Shown here one piece after another: positions 8,631 to 16,120 of a stretch of 32,501 bases of DNA. The notes under the pieces are model-generated. The model saw only the letters and a program-made list of their open reading frames with translations, was not told where the DNA came from and did not search any database. Position numbers and translations under genes: made by a program. Each line of letters begins with the position of its first letter. Position 1 is the first letter of the stretch. The DNA is from Acidobacteriota bacterium (lineage in GTDB: Bacteria > Acidobacteriota > Terriglobia > Terriglobales > Acidobacteriaceae). The stretch covers positions 1 through 32,501 of the forward strand of contig QIBC01000064.1 of the NCBI GenBank assembly GCA_003225215.1. Direction: 5' to 3'.

Positions 8631-9721
8631 TGGCAAAGCGCGTCAGTGTTGATCGCTGGCTATTGGGCGCCACCCTCCTTCTCGTTCTCCTTGGTTTGGT
8701 AATGGTCTTTAGCGCTTCGGCCGTGATGGCCAAAGACCGCTTTGGATCTCCTTACACTTTTGTTCTACGCCAGATCGGTTGGGCGTGTGCCGGAGTGCTC
8801 GCTATGGTTGTCCTGAGGCGAGTGGACTACCGCAAGTACAAGCATCCGGCTGTGGTTTTTACGTTGCTCGGTGTGACCATGTTGCTGCTGGTCGCCGTAC
8901 TATTTCTCGACCGCTCACACAATACTCATCGTTGGATACGCTTCGGCATGCTCTCCTTCCAGCCCTCAGAACTGGCCAAGCCCACGCTCATCTTCTTCTT
9001 GGCTTTCTTTCTGGAGACACGTGCAGTAGCGATTGACGATTGGCGGCGAACTCTGCTGCCTGCCGTCTTGCCCAGCCTGATCTTCTCATTGCTGATCGTG
9101 AAGCAGCCTGACCTTGGCACCGCTCTGGTCTGCATGGCGATGACGGCGTCGGTCCTCTTTGTCGCGAGAATGGAGCTGAAATATCTTGGATACGGTGTGC
9201 TGGCCAGCTTGCCGGCACTGTATTACCTCCTGTTTCATGTCGGCTTCCGCCGCCAGCGCATGCTGGCCTTTGTGAATCCCTGGAATGATCCACAAGGTGC
9301 TGGCTTTCACATGGTCCAGTCGCTAATTGCGGTGGGCACGGGCGGGATCACTGGCATCGGTCTCATGGAAGGGAAGCAGAAGCTCTTTTATCTTCCTGAG
9401 CCTCATACCGACTTCATATTTGCTGTGATCGCCGAAGAACTCGGCCTGCTGGGGACTGTGGCAGTCGTGGCGCTCTTTGGAGTGTTCTGTTACCGCGGCA
9501 TGCGCGCCGCGATCCGCACGTCGGACCCGTACGCTCGCTTCCTGGCGATCGGCATCACGAGCACGATTGCGATCCAGGCGTTCTTCAATATCAGCGTAGT
9601 TTTAGGTTTGCTTCCAACCAAAGGTATTCCGCTGCCATTCATCTCCTATGGTGGCAGTTCACTATTTATTACTCTGGCCTGCGTGGGAGTGCTGCTGAAC
9701 ATCAGTCAGCAGACAGACTAG
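8630..9721 (+). CDS. ftsW: Septal peptidoglycan polymerase FtsW
   Basis: SEDS-family glycosyltransferase that polymerises lipid II at the septum with its partner FtsI. Its 363 aa form about ten transmembrane helices. Family features seen are the early VFSAS segment, FQPSELAKP, the conserved acidic motif KQPDLGTA (catalytic Asp in SEDS enzymes) and the C-terminal signature PTKGIPLPFISYGGSS. Placement between murD and murG is typical of ftsW rather than rodA. AGGAG at 8617-8621 lies 8 nt before the ATG. Some databases would name it a probable lipid II flippase, the older interpretation. Confidence 0.95.
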   Translation: MAKRVSVDRWLLGATLLLVLLGLVMVFSASAVMAKDRFGSPYTFVLRQIGWACAGVLAMVVLRRVDYRKYKHPAVVFTLLGVTMLLLVAVLFLDRSHNTHRWIRFGMLSFQPSELAKPTLIFFLAFFLETRAVAIDDWRRTLLPAVLPSLIFSLLIVKQPDLGTALVCMAMTASVLFVARMELKYLGYGVLASLPALYYLLFHVGFRRQRMLAFVNPWNDPQGAGFHMVQSLIAVGTGGITGIGLMEGKQKLFYLPEPHTDFIFAVIAEELGLLGTVAVVALFGVFCYRGMRAAIRTSDPYARFLAIGITSTIAIQAFFNISVVLGLLPTKGIPLPFISYGGSSLFITLACVGVLLNISQQTD

Positions 9722-9724
9722 TCG

Positions 9725-10786
9725 ATGCGGGCAGCGATTGTAGGTGGTGGCACGGGCGGACACATCATTCCCGCCTTGGCTATCGCGCGAGAGCTGCGCC
9801 AGCTCTACTCTGCGGAGATCATCTTTGTTGGTACCAGTCGGGGAATTGAGACGCGTCTCGTTCCGCAGGCAGGGTTCGAGCTGCGCCTGGTACAAGTTGG
9901 GCAACTGAAGGGTGTCAGCCTTGCTCGCCGCGCAAGAACGCTGAGCGATATCCCGCGCGCGGTCCTCACCTGTCGCGGGATATTTGTGGAGTTTCGGCCT
10001 GATGTTGTGATCGGAGTCGGCGGATATGCTTCCGGTCCGGGGATGCTCGCAGCTTTGTTGATGCGTATTCCCACACTGGCCTTTGAACCTAATCTCGTGC
10101 CGGGATTCGCCAATCGAGTTGTAGCTCGTTACGTAAGCGCGGCGGCGGTTCATTTTGAAGAAACCAGGAAGTTTTTCCGTAATGCGAGGGTGACCGGAGT
10201 TCCCGTGAGGCAGGAATTCTTCAAGATAGCCGAGCGAGAGTTCTCGCCCCCGGGTTCATTGCTGGTGTTTGGAGGCAGTCAGGGCGCTCGCATACTCAAT
10301 CAGACCATGATCGACGCGATCCCAAAATGGCGCGAGATCGGTATTCAAATTCACCACCAGACAGGTGAGCGTGATTTCGAGCGCGTAGATGCCGCGTACC
10401 GCCAGGCAAACCTCCCAGCTCAGGTAAGCCGTTTTATCGATGATATGCCTGCCGCTTTCGCCCAGGCAGATGCGGTGTTATGCCGCTCCGGAGCCAGCAC
10501 GGTGGCTGAGATCACCGCTGCAGGAAAGCCCGCTGTCTTCGTTCCATTTGCGCTAGCTGCCGACAATCATCAACTCAAGAACGCTGAGGCATTGGAGAGC
10601 GCGGGCGCCGCGCGTCTGATTACGGAATCCCAACTCAATCCACAGCGCCTGAGTACAGTCGTTATCGAGATGCTTGTCGATCCAGTCGCATTGGTAAGGA
10701 TGTCAATCAAAGCTCGCTCGCTCGCCCACCCGAATGCCGGAAAGGAAATCGCGGAAATGGCGAAGGAACTTACAGCGAACAGGTGA
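9725..10786 (+). CDS. murG: Lipid II synthase MurG (UDP-GlcNAc transferase)
   Basis: Peripheral inner-membrane GT28 glycosyltransferase that adds GlcNAc to lipid I. The 353 aa have the two Rossmann halves. The N-terminal half carries the glycine loop GGGTGGH (residues 7-13) and [11 protein letters not shown]. The C-terminal half carries [23 protein letters not shown] and [17 protein letters not shown], which bind UDP-GlcNAc. It starts 3 nt after the ftsW stop with no clear Shine-Dalgarno, so it is probably read by re-initiation. Length is normal. Confidence 0.96.
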   Translation: MRAAIVGGGTGGHIIPALAIARELRQLYSAEIIFVGTSRGIETRLVPQAGFELRLVQVGQLKGVSLARRARTLSDIPRAVLTCRGIFVEFRPDVVIGVGGYASGPGMLAALLMRIPTLAFEPNLVPGFANRVVARYVSAAAVHFEETRKFFRNARVTGVPVRQEFFKIAEREFSPPGSLLVFGGSQGARILNQTMIDAIPKWREIGIQIHHQTGERDFERVDAAYRQANLPAQVSRFIDDMPAAFAQADAVLCRSGASTVAEITAAGKPAVFVPFALAADNHQLKNAEALESAGAARLITESQLNPQRLSTVVIEMLVDPVALVRMSIKARSLAHPNAGKEIAEMAKELTANR

Positions 10787-10850
10787 CGGCGAGAGGAAAG
10801 GCGTGAAGACTATTCTCCCTGTAACCTGTTCCTATAACCTGTGCGCTAGA
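10775..10850 (+). repeat. murG-murC junction stutter repeat CCTGTAACCTGT
   Basis: The end of murG and the 72-nt spacer carry a degenerate repeat: GAACAGGT near the murG stop, then CCTGTAACCTGTTCC and TATAACCTGT at about 10818-10841. The first (GAACAGGT) and a later ACCTGTTC are exact 8-bp inverted copies and could pair. No Shine-Dalgarno is seen before murC. It is one of several stutter-type spacers in the window. Confidence 0.45.
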
Positions 10851-10858
10851 CCTAGACC

Positions 10859-12280
10859 ATGTTCGCCAAAGTTCAACGCATTCATTTCGTAGGCATTGGT
10901 GGTATCGGCATGAGCGGCATCGCTGAAGTGCTGCTCAATCTCGGATACAAGGTTTCAGGTTCCGATTTGCGCGAGTCCTCCGTTACGCAGCGCCTCGCGA
11001 GCTTGGGAGCCCTCATCTTTATTGGGCATCGTGCGGAGAACATCACTGGTTCGGAGGCGGTTGTCACCACTTCAGCGGTAACGCGGGACAATCCCGAAAT
11101 TCAGGCTGCACGGGCACAGCACATTCCCGTGATTCCTCGTGCCGAGATGCTTGCCGAGCTGATGCGGCTTAAGTACGGCATAGCTATTGCTGGAATGCAT
11201 GGTAAGACCACAACGACATCAATGGTGGCGGCGGTGCTAGCCGCCGGCGGACTCGATCCTACCGTGGTGGTTGGTGGACGCGTAGATGCTATGGGTTCGA
11301 ACGCTCGCTTAGGGAAGTCGCAATACTTGGTTGCCGAAGCCGATGAGAGCGACCGATCATTTCTGAAGCTCTCGCCGATTCTGTCCATCGTCACCAATGT
11401 CGATCGCGAGCACATGGATTGTTATCGTGACATGGATGATGTAGAGCAGGCCTTCGTTGATTTCATGAACCGCGTCCCTTTTTATGGCGCCGTGATCGCC
11501 TGTCAGGATGATGAGCGCCTTCGCAGCCTTCTCCCGCGCCTCGAGCGTCGCGTAATCACATACGGTGCTAGTGAGACGTCGGGCTTTCATGTTCGCTTGC
11601 TTGACGAGGCCTGCAAATCCGAAGACAGTCGGCCACGTAGCCGATTCGAAGTCATGAACCGGGGCAAGAAGATCGGAGAGTTTGATCTACACGTGCCAGG
11701 TCACCACAACGTTCTGAATGCAACTGCCGCGGTCGCCACCGGAGTTGGACTAGACATTCCAGCAGCGAACATCGCGGAGGCTCTAGCGCAATTTCGCGGT
11801 GTAGATCGCCGCTTTCAGTTCAAAGGCAAAATCGGTGGAGTGAGCGTTGTCGACGACTACGGCCATCATCCCACCGAGATTCGCGCGACGCTCGCAGCCG
11901 CCCGACAGTGTGGATTCGAGAGAATTCACGTGATCTTCCAGCCACATCGTTACACGCGCACACGCGATCTGGCCGGGGAATTCGCAACTGCCTTCGACCA
12001 CGCCGACACTCTACAAGTGCTCGATATCTATGCTGCCGGCGAAGAGCCGATTCCCAGCGTTACGGCGCAAGGACTAGCAAAGCGTATCGCCTCTGCCGGA
12101 ACACAAGCTCACTATGTCGCTTCGTTTACTGACGCCGCCAGCTATGCCGCATCACGTGCTAAGAGTGGGGATCTTGTCCTGACGCTGGGGGCAGGCAGCG
12201 TTTATCAAATTGGACCTTTAGTGTTGGAAGAACTTGAAAAGCGAAACGCACTCCATATGTCGAGCGATCAGGCTGGGTGA
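10859..12280 (+). CDS. murC: UDP-N-acetylmuramate:L-alanine ligase MurC
   Basis: First amino-acid ligase of the cytoplasmic peptidoglycan pathway. Its 473 aa contain [16 protein letters not shown] (UDP-binding loop, about 10-25), the P-loop [10 protein letters not shown] with Lys116, [34 protein letters not shown] and the C-terminal [12 protein letters not shown] and FQPHRYTRT motifs typical of MurC. Frequent neighbours murB and ddl are missing: the next gene is ftsQ. No Shine-Dalgarno is obvious before the ATG. A perfect hairpin overlaps the stop codon. Confidence 0.97.
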   Translation: MFAKVQRIHFVGIGGIGMSGIAEVLLNLGYKVSGSDLRESSVTQRLASLGALIFIGHRAENITGSEAVVTTSAVTRDNPEIQAARAQHIPVIPRAEMLAELMRLKYGIAIAGMHGKTTTTSMVAAVLAAGGLDPTVVVGGRVDAMGSNARLGKSQYLVAEADESDRSFLKLSPILSIVTNVDREHMDCYRDMDDVEQAFVDFMNRVPFYGAVIACQDDERLRSLLPRLERRVITYGASETSGFHVRLLDEACKSEDSRPRSRFEVMNRGKKIGEFDLHVPGHHNVLNATAAVATGVGLDIPAANIAEALAQFRGVDRRFQFKGKIGGVSVVDDYGHHPTEIRATLAAARQCGFERIHVIFQPHRYTRTRDLAGEFATAFDHADTLQVLDIYAAGEEPIPSVTAQGLAKRIASAGTQAHYVASFTDAASYAASRAKSGDLVLTLGAGSVYQIGPLVLEELEKRNALHMSSDQAG

Positions 12281-12302
12281 TCGGACGGAGGTCAGATCAC
12301 CC
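12275..12302 (+). terminator. Hairpin over the murC stop codon
   Basis: GGGTGATC (12275-12282) and GATCACCC (12295-12302) form a perfect 8-bp stem with a 12-nt loop, and the murC TGA lies in the left arm. Next to it the related units CGATGACCC and CGATC continue the pattern. There is no T-run, so it may be a repeat or an RNA-stabilising hairpin rather than an intrinsic terminator. Confidence 0.4.
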
Positions 12303-12422
12303 GATGACCCGATCTGCAACAAGCCTAATTCAAGAAATTTGCTTGATCCTCATTTTCCTGCACTGAAAATTCATCGTTTGCGGTTATAGTTGCGAGTACG
12401 GCGATTTTCTGACAATCGATTC

Positions 12423-13415
12423 ATGCCGCGAAACGACGCTCAGTATAAAGAGTTGGATCTTTCCACTCGCGTCGATGTCACTTCTGCTCGCGACGACGAA
12501 CTCAACTCTGAGTTCGGTGCAGACTCGTCTCTAGCTGACACCAACTCTCAACCACAATTTCGGCGCGCAGATCGGCGCGTTGCCGTACGAAAAGGCACGC
12601 TCCCCAAGAAGGCTGCTGGACGTATACGAATTGCACTCGGCGTGATGGCCTTGGCCTCTGTTGCCGCTCTTGCTTATGGCAGCGTATATCGCTACGGAAC
12701 ACGAAGCTGGCGCTTTCGCGTGCTTTCCAGCGACGACATCAGCATTAGTGGTCTCGACAAGGTGCCGCGCTCGCAGATTATGGAAGTGGTCGGTGGAGAT
12801 ATCGGACGCAACGTTTTCTTCATTCCGCTGGAACAGCGCAAGAAGCAGCTCGAAGAGATTGCCTGGATCGAGTCGGCAAGCGTCATGCGTCTGCTGCCGA
12901 ATCGCATCTCCGTTCAGGTGCAGGAGCGCACTCCTGTGGCGTTTGCTCGTATCAGCGGTCGAATTCACCTCGTCGATGCTCATGGCGTGATCATGGAGCC
13001 TGCCCGCAAAGCGCACTATTCGTTCCCGGTTGTATTCGGCTTGAGCGACTCTGACCCGCTGTCGACGCGTAGCGCGCAGATGAAGACTTATTCGCGGCTC
13101 ATCAGTGACCTGGATGCGGGAGGCAACCGCTACTCAAGTGATGTAAGTGAAGTTGACTTGAGCGATCCGGAAGATGTGAAGGTAACCGTCGCCGATCCTG
13201 CAGGTGCGGTGCTCGTCCACCTTGGCAGCGACCAATTCTTGTCGCGCTTCAAGATTTATCTGTCACATGCGGCAGGATGGCGGCAGCAGTTCCAAAAGCT
13301 GGATTCAGTCGATCTGCGCTACGACGGACAGATCATCGTGAATCCTGATGGCGCCCAGGAGGCCATCAAGAGAAATTTCACCACCGAGGCACGGAGACAC
13401 GGAGGAAAACGCTGA
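12423..13415 (+). CDS. ftsQ: Cell division protein FtsQ with repeat-derived C-terminus
   Basis: Bitopic division protein that links FtsL/FtsB to the divisome. From ATG 12423 it is 330 aa: a polar cytoplasmic part of about 65 residues, a transmembrane helix (IRIALGVMALASVAALAYG), a POTRA domain (ISISGLDKVPRSQIMEVVGG ... IESASVMRLLPNRISVQVQER), then the FtsQ beta domain (TPVAFARISGRIHLVDAHG). A TTG at 12390 is an in-frame alternative start; neither has a clear Shine-Dalgarno. The last residues, NFTTEARRHGGKR, are encoded by the left arm of an interspersed palindrome, so the native C-terminus was replaced or extended. The homology call rests on POTRA, topology and position between murC and ftsA. 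Confidence 0.9.
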   Translation: MPRNDAQYKELDLSTRVDVTSARDDELNSEFGADSSLADTNSQPQFRRADRRVAVRKGTLPKKAAGRIRIALGVMALASVAALAYGSVYRYGTRSWRFRVLSSDDISISGLDKVPRSQIMEVVGGDIGRNVFFIPLEQRKKQLEEIAWIESASVMRLLPNRISVQVQERTPVAFARISGRIHLVDAHGVIMEPARKAHYSFPVVFGLSDSDPLSTRSAQMKTYSRLISDLDAGGNRYSSDVSEVDLSDPEDVKVTVADPAGAVLVHLGSDQFLSRFKIYLSHAAGWRQQFQKLDSVDLRYDGQIIVNPDGAQEAIKRNFTTEARRHGGKR

Positions 13416-13505
13416 CATGCATAAGACGATGCATCGCTACATCGAACGTCTCGAATGTTCACTTTCCAGGCTTTTCTCCGTGTCTCTGTGTCTCCGTGGT
13501 GAATT
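13374..13505 (+). repeat. Interspersed imperfect palindrome (CACGGAG type) between ftsQ and ftsA
   Basis: The left arm (13374-13409, containing TTCACCACCGAGGCACGG) and right arm (13472-13505, containing TGTCTCCGTGGTGAA) are imperfect inverted copies of each other, about 34-36 nt each, around a 62-nt centre. The left arm runs through the last codons and near the stop of ftsQ. The right arm ends about 12 nt before the ftsA Shine-Dalgarno. A related palindrome lies at 31456-31629. Confidence 0.8.
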
Positions 13506-13524
13506 GGTTTTTCCATAAGGAAGA

Positions 13525-14742
13525 ATGGCAAAAGCTAGCGACAACACGATCTGCATTCTTGACGTAGGTAGCCTGAAAACCTGCGTTCTAGTCGGGGAAG
13601 TTACCGAAGCTGGTTTGCGATATCGCGGCCACGGCATCGCCGATTCAAAGGGCTCGCGCAAAGGAGTGATTGTCGAGCTTGACAAGGCAACTTCCTCGAT
13701 CCAGCGTGCCGTAGAGCAGGCCGAGGCAGCCGCTCAGATGCCCATCGAGCGCGCGACGATTGGAATCGGCGGCCCACACATTCGCGGATTCAACAGTCGC
13801 GGCGGCATCAGCCTCGGCTCGAGGCCGCGCGAGATCAATCGGGATGATGTGCGGCAGGCGGTGGAGCGGGCGCGATCAGTCTCTCTTCCTCCTGACAGGC
13901 AGACGATCCACTTACTCCCGCAGGAGTTCATCGTCGATGAGCAAGGCAGCATTCAGGATCCTATCGGCATGATTGGAATGCGGCTAGAGGTGAACGCTCA
14001 TGTCGTAACCGGAGCTACGGGAGCTGCGCAGAATCTGGTCACGGCGGCCAACAAAGCGGGCATTCACGTCGATGACATCGTCTTTGAGCCGCTGGCTTGC
14101 GCCGATGCGACGCTCGATGCCGATGAGCGCGAACTCGGAGTCTGCCTCGTGGATATTGGAGCTGGCTCGACTGAAGTCGTCGTGTTTTACGAAGGCGCCA
14201 TCGCCCATACCGGCGTAATCCCAATTGGCGGAGATCACTTCACCAACGATGTCGCGGTTGGCATGCGTACGCCGTTAGCCGAGGCTGACAAAATCAAGCG
14301 GCTGTTCGGCTCTGCCGTTGTGACAAGCATTCCTGAGGGAAATGAGATTGAAGTGCCGTCAGTAGGCGAGCGGCCGGCACGCCTGCTGTCGCAGCGGACG
14401 TTAGCCGAGATTTTGGAGCCCCGTGCGCGCGAGTTGTTTGAAATGCTGCGCGATCAACTTCGTCAAGCGAGAGTTCTTGAAGGCCTGGGCGCCGGGTGTG
14501 TGCTGATTGGCGGCGGATCGCGTCTGCCGGCCATCTGTGAGATCGCGGAGCAGGTTGTACGCTGTCCCGCCCGCCTCGGACATGTGAGCGGCATTCCACG
14601 AATGCCCACGAGCCTGGCGCAGACAGATTTTGCAAGCAGTGTCGGATTGTTGATGTATACGCATCGCGCACGCGTAGGCCGAATCAGGGAGGAGCAGCAG
14701 AGTCTCAAGGCAAGGCTCAGGACGTTATTTGTCGGAGCATGA
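13525..14742 (+). CDS. ftsA: Cell division protein FtsA
   Basis: Actin-like ATPase that tethers FtsZ filaments to the membrane and recruits the divisome. The 405 aa have the actin-fold motifs: phosphate 1 (CILDVGSLKTCVLVGEV), the 1C insertion domain (about 90-165), phosphate 2 (LVDIGAGSTEVVVF) and the adenosine motif (LIGGGSRLPAI). The C-terminal SLKARLRTLF could be the amphipathic membrane-targeting helix of the family. AAGGAAG (13517-13523) sits unusually close to the ATG. The gene is directly downstream of a palindromic repeat that could affect translation by pairing. Confidence 0.95.
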   Translation: MAKASDNTICILDVGSLKTCVLVGEVTEAGLRYRGHGIADSKGSRKGVIVELDKATSSIQRAVEQAEAAAQMPIERATIGIGGPHIRGFNSRGGISLGSRPREINRDDVRQAVERARSVSLPPDRQTIHLLPQEFIVDEQGSIQDPIGMIGMRLEVNAHVVTGATGAAQNLVTAANKAGIHVDDIVFEPLACADATLDADERELGVCLVDIGAGSTEVVVFYEGAIAHTGVIPIGGDHFTNDVAVGMRTPLAEADKIKRLFGSAVVTSIPEGNEIEVPSVGERPARLLSQRTLAEILEPRARELFEMLRDQLRQARVLEGLGAGCVLIGGGSRLPAICEIAEQVVRCPARLGHVSGIPRMPTSLAQTDFASSVGLLMYTHRARVGRIREEQQSLKARLRTLFVGA

Positions 14743-14827
14743 GAATCGCTTTGAGGCAGAACCGCCCGCAGTAGCGGGCGGGTGCAGCCCACTTAACCCA
14801 TCCGCCACCGCGGACGGTTCTGATTCT
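14742..14827 (+). repeat. Nested palindromic element between ftsA and ftsZ
   Basis: The spacer has a perfect inner hairpin, CCGCCCGC (14762-14769), loop AGTA, GCGGGCGG (14774-14781). It also has outer inverted repeats CAGAACCG (14757-14764) / CGGTTCTG (14815-14822), and beyond them AGAATC / GATTCT. Inner and outer left arms overlap, so the RNA could take two alternative folds. It ends about 10 nt before the ftsZ Shine-Dalgarno. No T-tract follows the hairpin. Confidence 0.65.
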
Positions 14828-14850
14828 GAGTTTTGAAGGGAGAAGATGTC

Positions 14851-15969
14851 ATGGCAAAAGGCAAAGTCGAAGGCAATTCCGAGGACATCCGCATTAGCTT
14901 CAACGAAGATCCGCGCAATAACGCGAAGATTAAAGTGATCGGCGTAGGCGGAGGCGGCGGCAATGCCGTGAACCGCATGATCAACGCCAAGGTGGAAGGT
15001 GTTGAGTTTTTGGTGGCAAACACCGATCTTCAGGCCCTGCAGATGTCGCAGGCATCAGTGAAGATTCAGCTCGGCGTAAAGTTGACCAGTGGATTAGGCG
15101 CAGGAGCGAATCCCGAAGTAGGAAGGAAAGCGGCGCTCGAGGACGCCCATCAGATCATCGAGGCCCTTGAGGGTGCGGACATGGTCTTTGTCACGGCAGG
15201 TCTCGGCGGAGGCACGGGCACGGGCGCGGCTCCGATCATTGCATCGTTGGCAAGCGAAATGGGCGCCCTCACCGTTGCAGTAGTTACAAAGCCGTTCGCG
15301 TTCGAAGGCAAACGACGCAAGGCACAAGCGGACCACGGTTTGAATGAATTGATTGAATCTGTGGACACGACCATCGTAATCCCCAATGAGAAGCTGCTAG
15401 CCGTGGCGCAAAATGCTGGTTTCTTCGAGTCGTTTCGCGTTGCCGACGACATTCTGCGCCAGGCAGTTCAGGGCATCTCGGACATCATCACCATTCCGGG
15501 AATCATCAACCGCGACTTTGCCGACGTGAAGACGATCATGCAAGGCATGGGTTACGCGGTGATGGGCACTGCAACGGGTCGCGGTGAGCGTCGCGCACTT
15601 GAAGCTGCGCAGGCGGCAATTGCCTCGCCACTGCTGGAAGCCGGAGCGATCGATGGCGCACGAGGGATCCTCATCAATATCACGGGATCAAGCTCGCTCA
15701 AGCTGGCCGAGGTGAACGAGGCCTCGACCATCATCCAAAACGCCGCACACGAAGATGCGAACATTATCTTCGGCGCTGTGCTCGACGAAAAGATGAAGGA
15801 CGACGTAAAGATCACGGTCATTGCCACCGGTTTCAAAGACGAACAGCTGGGACGGCGCGAGCACTCCATGGGAGCCGCGGCCGCCAACCATGTCGGCATC
15901 GCGAACGTCAGTGCCGCTAAGAGATTCCATCTCCTTGGATGCGGTACGCAACAGCGTAAACGGCATTGA
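14851..15969 (+). CDS. ftsZ: Cell division GTPase FtsZ, C-terminal tail out of frame
   Basis: Tubulin-like GTPase forming the Z ring. From ATG 14851 (GGGAG at 14838-14842, spacing 8; an in-frame TTG at 14833 is less likely) the ORF is 372 aa. The core is complete: [17 protein letters not shown], the tubulin signature [11 protein letters not shown]7-loop region DFADVKTIM and the C-terminal KITVIATGF. After about residue 328 the frame continues as a short atypical tail ending TQQRKRH. The conserved C-terminal peptide that binds FtsA, DDLDVPAFIRKR, is present just downstream but in the +1 frame (stop at 16021). A base has probably been gained (or two lost) between about 15834 and 15966, by error, mutation or programmed shifting. 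Confidence 0.95.
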   Translation: MAKGKVEGNSEDIRISFNEDPRNNAKIKVIGVGGGGGNAVNRMINAKVEGVEFLVANTDLQALQMSQASVKIQLGVKLTSGLGAGANPEVGRKAALEDAHQIIEALEGADMVFVTAGLGGGTGTGAAPIIASLASEMGALTVAVVTKPFAFEGKRRKAQADHGLNELIESVDTTIVIPNEKLLAVAQNAGFFESFRVADDILRQAVQGISDIITIPGIINRDFADVKTIMQGMGYAVMGTATGRGERRALEAAQAAIASPLLEAGAIDGARGILINITGSSSLKLAEVNEASTIIQNAAHEDANIIFGAVLDEKMKDDVKITVIATGFKDEQLGRREHSMGAAAANHVGIANVSAAKRFHLLGCGTQQRKRH

Positions 15970-16021
15970 CGGCGACGACCTCGACGTACCTGCTTTCATC
16001 CGAAAGCGCCCGGAAAACTAG
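15834..16021 (+). other. Frameshifted FtsZ linker and C-terminal peptide
   Basis: In the frame one base ahead of ftsZ, an open stretch (open since 15809) ends at TAG 16019-16021. It encodes a proline- and serine-containing linker ([18 protein letters not shown]) and then GDDLDVPAFIRKRPEN, a clear FtsZ C-terminal peptide. It has no start of its own, so it must belong to ftsZ. The shift lies after the conserved ATGF (about 15833) and before the TGA at 15967. Confidence 0.85.
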
Positions 16022-16032
16022 CTCGAAAATCG

Positions 16033-16070
16033 GGGACAGACTACAGCTGCAGTTTCCTGTAATCTGTCCC
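16033..16070 (+). terminator. Hairpin GGGACAG...CTGTCCC after ftsZ
   Basis: GGGACAGACTACA (16033-16045) pairs with TGTAATCTGTCCC (16058-16070) with one mismatch in 13, around a 12-nt loop. It lies 12 nt past the shifted ftsZ stop and before the receptor gene. It could end the dcw transcript, but a T-run is lacking; the motif also resembles interspersed REP-like units. Confidence 0.5.
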
Positions 16071-16120
16071 ATAACTCTCTTCATAGCGTTTGAGCCCTCA
16101 CTTTTCTTAAGGAGTTCCCC

